Shown here one piece after another: positions 23,529-28,717 of a stretch of DNA of 28,717 nt. A model generated the notes under the pieces. It made no database searches. It saw only the letters and a program-made list of their open reading frames with translations, and had not been told where the DNA came from. A program made the position numbers and the translations under genes. Source of the DNA: Candidatus Zixiibacteriota bacterium (GTDB lineage: Bacteria; Zixibacteria; MSB-5A5; GN15; FEB-12); the NCBI GenBank assembly GCA_023132995.1, contig JAGLXI010000243.1, positions 1 to 28,717 of the forward strand, read 5' to 3'. Within the stretch, counting starts at the first letter, position 1. Each line of letters starts with the position of its first letter.

Positions 23529-24434
23529 ATGGAAGAGCAGATACAGGGAATCGTCGTCGCCACCAGGGGGCGGCTGTTCGAGGTGTGCGCGGCTGACGCT
23601 TCGCGGTTGAAATGCGAAATACGCCGGAAGGTGAAGACTGACTCCGACCAGACGACGCCGGTGGCAGTCGGGGATGACGTCCTGGTATCGCCGGGCACAG
23701 GCGACAGTGGCGTGATCGAGAAGGTTCTGCCCCGGCGGACATCGTTCAGCCGACCGGCCACGGGGATGGAAGGCCGGAAGCAGGTCATAGCGGCCAACTT
23801 AGAGCAGTTAGCCGTGGTTGTGTCGATCAAATCTCCCGCGTTGAAACCGGGGCTGATCGACCGTTGCCTGATCGCGGCGCAGGTCGGCTCGCTGGAGCCG
23901 CTGATAATCGTAAACAAGGTCGATCTGGGATGGTCACCTGAGGCCGACGCCGTCGTTACCGTTTACCGTGAAATCGGCTACCCGGTCTTCCTGGTCTCCG
24001 CCCTTGAGGGTACCGGCGCCAACGACCTGAAAAGGCAACTGGTCGGGCGGCGAACTCTCCTGACAGGTCACTCGGGAGTAGGTAAGTCGGCTCTCCTCAA
24101 CCACCTGATTCCGGGTCTTGAGCAAAAGACGCTGCATGTGTCGGCCGCCAGCAACCGTGGCCGACACGCCACCTCCAGTATCGAGTTATTTGAACTTCCC
24201 TTCGGCGGCTTTGTGGTCGACTCGCCCGGCCTGAAAGTGATGGGGCTATGGGAGGTGGACAAGGATGAACTGCCGCATTATTATCCGGAGTTCGAGGTAC
24301 ACGCCGGACAATGCCGGTTCCAGCCTTGCAGCCACACGCACGAACCGGACTGTGCCGTCAAAGCGGCCTGCGAGCAAGGCGAGGTCCACCGCCTTCGGTA
24401 CGACAACTACACGGCTATTCGCGCGTCCCTGTAA
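23529..24434 (+). CDS. rsgA: RsgA small-subunit ribosome biogenesis GTPase
   Basis: The 301-residue product begins with an OB-fold (about 1-65; GIVVATRGRLFEVCA, VAVGDDVLVSP). The circularly permuted GTPase domain follows: G4 NKVD, then SALEGTG, then G1 GHSGVGKS, the GRHATSS loop and G3 DSPGLK. The C-terminal zinc knuckle is C-x4-C-x-H-x5-C (CRFQPCSHTHEPDC). This motif order identifies RsgA/YjeQ, which tests late 30S subunits. The start ATG 23529 begins at MEEQIQG, where family similarity begins; the open frame extends 66 codons further upstream, but that part lies over an intergenic repeat and does not look like protein. No Shine-Dalgarno site is seen. The MCE gene follows after 63 bases. Confidence 0.95.
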   Translation: MEEQIQGIVVATRGRLFEVCAADASRLKCEIRRKVKTDSDQTTPVAVGDDVLVSPGTGDSGVIEKVLPRRTSFSRPATGMEGRKQVIAANLEQLAVVVSIKSPALKPGLIDRCLIAAQVGSLEPLIIVNKVDLGWSPEADAVVTVYREIGYPVFLVSALEGTGANDLKRQLVGRRTLLTGHSGVGKSALLNHLIPGLEQKTLHVSAASNRGRHATSSIELFELPFGGFVVDSPGLKVMGLWEVDKDELPHYYPEFEVHAGQCRFQPCSHTHEPDCAVKAACEQGEVHRLRYDNYTAIRASL

Positions 24435-24463
24435 ACGCGCAAGCGGGAATGCCAACTTTAACA

Positions 24464-24477
24464 AATACCTGTAACTT
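24464..24477 (+). promoter_or_regulatory. 14-base element shared with the LpoB-like gene upstream region
   Basis: AATACCTGTAACTT ends 20 bases before the MCE gene ATG. The same sequence lies 23 bases before the LpoB-like start (7465-7478, minus). It may mark promoters of a common envelope regulon; chance cannot be excluded. Confidence 0.3.
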
Positions 24478-24497
24478 ACCGATAAGGTAGATACAAT

Positions 24498-25400
24498 ATG
24501 GCGTCAAAGAACATTGAATTCCAAGTCGGCGTGATTATCCTAATCGGCGCTCTCATACTGGTGGCGTCGCTATACTGGCTTCAGGGTTACCGGCTTTCGA
24601 CCAGCTCGGACACGATCCGGGTGCTGTTTGGCGATGTCGGCACCCTCGCGGTGGGTGACAAGGTGACCGTTTCCGGTGTGCGGAAGGGAAAGGTCAGTGG
24701 CATGCGGCTCACCGAAGGCGGTGTGGAAGTGGAAATCCTGCTGAGCCGGGATGTGACTCTCAGACGCGACGCGCGGTTTGTGATCAAGAACTTAGGCCTC
24801 ATGGGCGAACGTTTCATCGCCATATCTCCCGGCAGGGACTCCGTGGAATTCGATTACTCCATACCTGTTGCGGGTCTTTATGACACCGGCCTCCCCGAAG
24901 TCATGGGGCTGATGGGAGAGATGATCACCGAGCTGCGCAACCTGGTAGTGTCGTTCAAGCGCACGGTGGGATCGGATTCGTCGCTGCAGAGCTTCAATAA
25001 TACCGTAAGCAACTTAGAGAGCGTCTCCGCCTCTCTGGCATCGTACGTCTCAAGAAACGAGGCCAAGCTGGACAAAACGACGGAGAACTTCCTGGGCGCC
25101 TCGCGGGAATTGAACCGGTTGCTCTCGGCCAACGCAGGCCGAGTCGACTCATCGATCAGCCGCTTCGACCGCATTTCGCACAAGATCGAGATGATTGTGG
25201 TACAGCTTGATACACTGTCGATGTCGGCCCGTGAGTTCGCTGACAATATCAACAATCCCGATGGGACTTTACAGCTCCTGCTTGAGGACCGGCGATTGTA
25301 TGATGACCTTCGCAAAACGGCCGACAATATCGATGATTTGATAAGCGATATCCGCGCCAACCCGCGTAAGTACATAAACCTCACCGTGGAGATATTCTGA
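24498..25400 (+). CDS. MCE/MlaD-family lipid transport substrate-binding protein
   Basis: The 300-residue product has an N-terminal TM anchor (about 8-28; VGVIILIGALILVASLYWL). A single MCE domain follows (about 36-115; IRVLFGDVGTLAVGDKVTVS, GVRKGKVSGM, DARFVIKNLGLMGERFIAI). The long helical tail (about 130-290) ends DLISDIRANPRKYINLTVEIF, typical of MlaD-like proteins of non-proteobacterial Gram-negatives. Family knowledge says such proteins form hexameric rings that carry phospholipids between membranes. The permease (MlaE) and ATPase (MlaF) that normally accompany it are not in this window. The start has AAGG about 13 bases upstream. The GH57 gene begins 4 bases after its stop, implying co-transcription. 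Confidence 0.93.
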   Translation: MASKNIEFQVGVIILIGALILVASLYWLQGYRLSTSSDTIRVLFGDVGTLAVGDKVTVSGVRKGKVSGMRLTEGGVEVEILLSRDVTLRRDARFVIKNLGLMGERFIAISPGRDSVEFDYSIPVAGLYDTGLPEVMGLMGEMITELRNLVVSFKRTVGSDSSLQSFNNTVSNLESVSASLASYVSRNEAKLDKTTENFLGASRELNRLLSANAGRVDSSISRFDRISHKIEMIVVQLDTLSMSAREFADNINNPDGTLQLLLEDRRLYDDLRKTADNIDDLISDIRANPRKYINLTVEIF

Positions 25401-25404
25401 CGTT

Positions 25405-27582
25405 ATGGCCAGATTCAAGCTCGCCTTTGGACTACACAACCATCAGCCGATTGGTAACTTCGAAGCGGTTTTCGAGGATGCTCACCAGAAGGCATATCTG
25501 CCGTTTCTGAAACTGATCTCGACGTTTGAGGACTTCCGCTTCTCGCTTCACCAGTCAGGTATCCTGTGGCGTTTCCAGGAACGCACTCACAGCGACTATT
25601 TCCGGCTTATCGGCAAGCTGGTCGACCGGGGACAGGCCGAACTGATGACCGGCGGATTCTACGAGCCGATCCTGAGCTCGATTCCCGAACGCGACGCGCG
25701 CGGCCAGATTTCCGCGCTCAATCGCTACATGAAGGACCACTTCAAGGTGGAGCCGGACGGTCTCTGGCTGACCGAGCGAATCTGGGAACCGCACCTGCCG
25801 AAGCTGCTGGCTCAGTCCGGTGTGAACTATCTGCCGATTGACGACACACATTTTCTCTATGCCGGATTGGAACTGAGCCAATTGACCGGGCCGTTCGTAA
25901 CTGAGAGCGAGGGCCACCTCCTGAGGCTTCTGCCGATTCAAAAGAAGCTCCGCTACCTGATTCCGTTTGGCACGGTCGAGGAGGTTATCGAGGAACTCCG
26001 GGAACAGGCCGAGAGGAATCCATCGGGCCTAGCCGTTTACGCAGATGACGGCGAGAAGTTCGGCGTCTGGCCGCAGACCCACAAGCACTGCTTTGAAGAC
26101 GGCTGGCTGCCCGAGTTCTTCGAGGCAATTCAGAAGAACTCGGACTGGCTGGAGGTTGTGTCGTTAGGTGAGGCAGCCCGGCTGGAACCGGTAGGCCGCG
26201 TCTATCTGCCTACGGCGTCCTACGCCGAGATGCTCCACTGGGCGCTGCCACCGCTGGCTTTCCTGGAATACGAGCAGTTTGAGGAATGGCTCGAAGAACA
26301 GGAGCAGTGGGACCGATACGGCCGATTCGTCCGCGGGGGACACTGGCGGGGCTTTCTCGCCAAGTATGACGAGTCCAACCTGATGCACAAGAAAATGCTC
26401 GCGGTCTCGGAGAAACTCAGGACATACGAGCAGAAACACGCGGATAACCCTCGGCGGGCCGACGCTGCGCGAGACCGCCTCTATGCCGGGCAGTGCAATT
26501 GCCCATACTGGCATGGCGTTTTCGGCGGGCTGTATCTCCCCCACATCCGGCAGGCGGTTTACTCCAGCCTCATCGAAGCCGACTGCATCCTGGATCAACT
26601 GATCGGCGAGCACGGTATCAGGTTTCACGTGTCCGACTACGACGCTGACGGTTCCGACGAAATCATCTGCAGCGGCGGCCCTTTGACGGCCGTCTTCAAA
26701 CCGCGGCGCGGCGGGACACTTCTGGACCTGGCCCTCAATAAGCAACACTTCGACGTCACCGACACCCTTACCCGCCGGAAGGAAGGCTACCATCTGAAGC
26801 TCGACCGCGCCGTCACGGAACAGCCTTCCGAAGACGCAACGGCCTCTATCCACGACCTCGTTCTGGCCAAGGAAGAAGGCCTCAAGCAATATCTGGTTGA
26901 GGACTGGTATCTCAAGCGCTGTTTCATCGACCACTTCCTTACCGGCGATGTCGACTTTGACCGGTTCCAATCCACCCGGTTCGGTGAGGAAGGCGACTTC
27001 ATTCTTGAGCCGTATGCCTTCGAGACCGACCGTGACAACCGCCGCCTGACGCTGACTCGCGACGGCCACCTCTGGCGGCCGGGAGTAAAAATACCGGTGC
27101 GGGTGGTCAAGCACTTCGTTTTCGACCCGTCCGACAACGTAATAAAGATCACCTACGAGATTTCAAGCCCGGCCGAGAGTGAGATTGAGGTGAACTTCGC
27201 CTTGGAAAACAACTTCAACTTCCAGGCCGGTCACGCCGAGGATCGGTTCATTCTGATCGACAACCACCGCCATGCGAACTCCTTTCTCGATGCTCCCGGT
27301 GCCTACGACAACCGCCATGCCTTTGCTATGATCGACGAGTATCGCGGTCTGGCGGTGGCAATTCACGCCGACAGGCCGGGGACGCTCTGGCACATGCCCA
27401 TATTCACCGTGTCTCTCTCGGAGGGCGGCTTCGAGAAAGTCTACCAGGGAACGACCTTCGTCAATGTCTACCGCGTGGTTCTCGGAGACCAGCCCTTCCG
27501 GCTGAATATAGAGCTTTATGCCGGAGCCCTGAAAGGCTATCGAAACCGCCGGGCGACAGCTAAGGTTGCCGGTTCACTGTAA
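25405..27582 (+). CDS. GH57 4-alpha-glucanotransferase/amylopullulanase-type enzyme
   Basis: The 725-residue product matches the GH57 enzyme of Thermococcus litoralis type (659 residues) closely from its start (FGLHNHQPIGNFE). The nucleophile is Glu124 in WLTERIWEP. The acid/base Asp lies in YADDGEKFGVWP (about 214-215). GGHWRGFLAKYDESNLMHKKM and CNCPYWHGVFGGLYLPHIR follow. The C-terminal half (about 400-725) is the beta-sandwich part associated with DUF1925/1926 (SGGPLTAVFKPRRGGTLLDL; HFVFDPSDNVIKITYEI). There is no signal peptide, so it acts in the cytosol, probably remodelling glycogen or maltodextrins by disproportionation. It follows the MCE gene after 4 bases, most likely with translational coupling, since no ribosome site is obvious. 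Confidence 0.93.
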   Translation: MARFKLAFGLHNHQPIGNFEAVFEDAHQKAYLPFLKLISTFEDFRFSLHQSGILWRFQERTHSDYFRLIGKLVDRGQAELMTGGFYEPILSSIPERDARGQISALNRYMKDHFKVEPDGLWLTERIWEPHLPKLLAQSGVNYLPIDDTHFLYAGLELSQLTGPFVTESEGHLLRLLPIQKKLRYLIPFGTVEEVIEELREQAERNPSGLAVYADDGEKFGVWPQTHKHCFEDGWLPEFFEAIQKNSDWLEVVSLGEAARLEPVGRVYLPTASYAEMLHWALPPLAFLEYEQFEEWLEEQEQWDRYGRFVRGGHWRGFLAKYDESNLMHKKMLAVSEKLRTYEQKHADNPRRADAARDRLYAGQCNCPYWHGVFGGLYLPHIRQAVYSSLIEADCILDQLIGEHGIRFHVSDYDADGSDEIICSGGPLTAVFKPRRGGTLLDLALNKQHFDVTDTLTRRKEGYHLKLDRAVTEQPSEDATASIHDLVLAKEEGLKQYLVEDWYLKRCFIDHFLTGDVDFDRFQSTRFGEEGDFILEPYAFETDRDNRRLTLTRDGHLWRPGVKIPVRVVKHFVFDPSDNVIKITYEISSPAESEIEVNFALENNFNFQAGHAEDRFILIDNHRHANSFLDAPGAYDNRHAFAMIDEYRGLAVAIHADRPGTLWHMPIFTVSLSEGGFEKVYQGTTFVNVYRVVLGDQPFRLNIELYAGALKGYRNRRATAKVAGSL

Positions 27583-27594
27583 GCCACGGTCGGA

Positions 27595-27613
27595 GTTGCG
27601 CCGGAGGCGCAAC
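27595..27613 (+). terminator. Strong stem-loop after the GH57 gene
   Basis: GTTGCGCC (27595-27602) and GGCGCAAC (27606-27613) form a perfect 8-bp stem with a GGA loop, 13 bases past the stop codon. No U-tract follows, so intrinsic termination is uncertain. Confidence 0.45.
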
Positions 27614-27642
27614 AGAGCACGGGGGCTGGGCGAACATTTCTT

Positions 27643-27671
27643 TTGTCAACCGGGAGCGGCAGGGTTATCTT
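27643..27671 (+). promoter_or_regulatory. Candidate promoter of the sirtuin gene giving a leaderless transcript
   Basis: TTGTCA (27643-27648), a 17-base spacer and TATCTT (27666-27671) match the sigma-70 pattern at 5/6 and 4/6. Transcription would begin at or next to the A of the ATG at 27678. No ribosome site is present at normal distance. Confidence 0.4.
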
Positions 27672-27677
27672 GCGGCC

Positions 27678-28430
27678 ATGTTTGAAGAACTGGTTGACAT
27701 CATGGTCAACTGCCGCCGGTGCGCTGTGCTGACCGGGGCGGGCATATCAGCCGAGTCCGGGGTTCCCACCTTCCGCGGCAAAGAGGGACTGTGGGGAAAG
27801 TTCAGGCCGGAAGAGTTGGCCACAATGTCGGCCTTCATGTCCAATCCGAAAATCGTGTGGGAGTGGTACAACTGGCGGCGCGACCTGATGGCGAAAGTGC
27901 AGCCCAATCCGGGGCATTTCGCTCTCGGTGAGATGGAAAAGGCGTTTGAGCAGTTTACCCTGATCACCCAGAATGTCGACGGACTTCACCGCCAGGCCGG
28001 ATCTGAGAACATGCTGGAACTACACGGGAACATCCACCGAAACAAGTGCGCAGAGTGCAACGCTGCGGTGGACGGGCAGATAGAAATAGACCCCGACGAT
28101 ATCCCCTCCTGCGCGCAGTGCGGCGGCAGTATCCGCCCCGACGTGGTCTGGTTCGGCGAGATGCTTGACGCCGATATCATCGACGCCGCCTTTGATGCGG
28201 CTCAGCAGGCGGAGCTGTTCTTCTCGGTCGGCACGTCGGCGTTGGTGCAGCCGGCGGCTTCGCTTCCGGTGGTGGCCAAGAGAGCCGGTTCGACATTAGT
28301 TGAAGTCAACATGGAACGTACGCCCTTGAGTGATTTGGCAGATTTCCACTTCTGCGGCCCTTCCGGCGAGCTTCTTCCCCGGTTGATGGAGCTGTTCCGC
28401 AGGCGGAAGGACGGCGGCGATGGCGGCTGA
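27678..28430 (+). CDS. cobB: NAD-dependent protein deacylase (sirtuin, class III)
   Basis: The 250-residue product has every sirtuin motif: GAGISAESGVPTFRG (NAD binding), TQNVDGLH, catalytic His116 in ELHG, and a zinc ribbon with Cys124, Cys127, Cys145 and Cys148. FGE, GTSALVQPA and VEVNME follow. The Y64-N-W-R67 pair in WEWYNWRRDL corresponds to the Tyr-x-x-Arg of SIRT5/E. coli CobB that binds acidic acyl groups, so it may remove succinyl groups as well as acetyl groups. It is cytosolic. Metabolic enzymes, including acetyl-CoA synthetase, are typical CobB targets. It is separated from the GH57 gene by 95 bases with a stem-loop and its own candidate promoter. Confidence 0.96.
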   Translation: MFEELVDIMVNCRRCAVLTGAGISAESGVPTFRGKEGLWGKFRPEELATMSAFMSNPKIVWEWYNWRRDLMAKVQPNPGHFALGEMEKAFEQFTLITQNVDGLHRQAGSENMLELHGNIHRNKCAECNAAVDGQIEIDPDDIPSCAQCGGSIRPDVVWFGEMLDADIIDAAFDAAQQAELFFSVGTSALVQPAASLPVVAKRAGSTLVEVNMERTPLSDLADFHFCGPSGELLPRLMELFRRRKDGGDGG

Positions 28431-28494
28431 AACCAGCCTGCCGGTTGACAGGTATAATGGTGGGTTCGTTGAAAAAGCGTACCGTGCCCCGTGG

Positions 28495-28549
28495 ACGTCC
28501 TCGTCTGCCGGGTAGTGGTTGGCAGGTGCACGAGGACGTACACCTGCCA
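28495..28549. repeat. Two interlocked inverted repeats (pseudoknot-shaped)
   Basis: Arm a ACGTCCTCGT (28495-28504) pairs with a' ACGAGGACGT (28530-28539). Arm b TGGCAGGTG (28520-28528) pairs with b' CACCTGCCA (28541-28549). The order a-b-a'-b' places a' inside the loop of the b stem. GGCAGGTG followed by TGTAC/GTAC-type sequence is also seen at 23389-23400. A smaller hairpin GCGGG-AATAA-CCCGC follows at 28573-28587. Confidence 0.5.
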
Positions 28550-28666
28550 CAGAGGATGGGAATGACGGTGGAGCGGGAATAACCCGCCACGAGAGGTAGG
28601 TACTGTTTTGAATTCCGTTGCGAGTCCCTCAACAACACGTTGTGTGAACTACAGCAAGAGGGTCCA

Positions 28667-28717
28667 TTGAAAGTGGTGATTTCGCGCTTGAAACATTGGG
28701 TTCCGCTGATCATCGTC
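28667..28717 (+). CDS. Possible start of an exported or membrane protein, cut by window edge
   Basis: From TTG 28667 the frame is open for 17 codons to the edge (M)KVVISRLKHWVPLIIV: basic residues followed by a hydrophobic stretch, as in a signal peptide or TM anchor. AGAGGG lies about 4 bases upstream. GTG codons at 28673 and 28676 are alternative starts. Too little is visible to name a family. Confidence 0.4.
   Translation, partial: MKVVISRLKHWVPLIIV

Noticed and set aside
24421..24440. GCGCGT/ACGCGC inverted repeat over the rsgA stop codon
   Set aside because: The stem is 6 bp with no U-tract, and it overlaps coding sequence.
28444..28457. TTGACA and TATAAT boxes, both perfect consensus
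   Set aside because: They are separated by only 2 bases, so they cannot work together as one sigma-70 promoter. No good -35 box lies 17 bases before the TATAAT.
1..28717. CRISPR array, tRNA, rRNA, integrase or transposase
   Set aside because: I looked for regular short repeats with spacers, cloverleaf-like patterns and transposase motifs on both strands and found none. A tool such as tRNAscan-SE could still detect something I missed.

Overview
The window looks like chromosomal DNA from an uncultured Gram-negative bacterium of the FCB superphylum, possibly candidate phylum Zixibacteria or a relative. This placement is inferred from gene content: a PKD-repeat secreted protein ending in a PNPFNP-type sorting/FlgD-like tail, a TPR-fused Ser/Thr kinase, outer-membrane lipoprotein candidates, an MCE protein and a GH57 enzyme. 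Most genes are GC-rich (about 60% in a line I counted). Two stretches, 12216-13218 and 19188-20270, are visibly poorer in GC (about 47% and 40% in one counted line each). I see no rRNA, tRNA, CRISPR array, transposase or phage gene.

Layout. 1-8458 is entirely on the minus strand and is an envelope block: a partial Ig-like lipoprotein running off the left edge, a small DUF2884/YggN-like periplasmic protein, a 907-residue PKD protein, a lipoprotein pair (LpoB-like plus COG3014-like) and an MscS channel. 8992-18792 is a signalling block. It holds a FecR-like gene overlapping a CHASE2/SpoIIE-phosphatase gene (plus), a Ser/Thr kinase-TPR gene overlapping an FHA-GAF-SpoIIE phosphatase gene (minus), and a divergent STAS anti-anti-sigma gene. 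A lower-GC pair (a two-TM protein and a tiny ORF) sits inside this block. 19188-23246 (minus) holds secA followed with no gap by a TIR-domain gene. 23529-28430 (plus) holds rsgA, an MCE/MlaD gene, a GH57 glucanotransferase-like gene and a class III sirtuin. A further gene begins at the right edge.

How the genes may work together. The signalling block has two PP2C phosphatases with different inputs: a periplasmic CHASE2 sensor, and a cytosolic FHA plus GAF module coupled to a transmembrane kinase. It also has one STAS substrate candidate. That is most of a partner-switching pathway, but the expected HATPase anti-sigma kinase is absent from the window.

The intergenic regions carry diverged repeats. 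These are a 26-bp repeat (11947, 19011), a roughly 50-bp repeat ending in GTGGGGTACC (11990, 23391), a pair of inverted REP-like hairpins (12047-12119), and a two-stem pseudoknot-shaped sequence (28495-28549). The most unusual protein is the TIR protein, which has glutamine where this TIR subfamily normally carries its catalytic glutamate.
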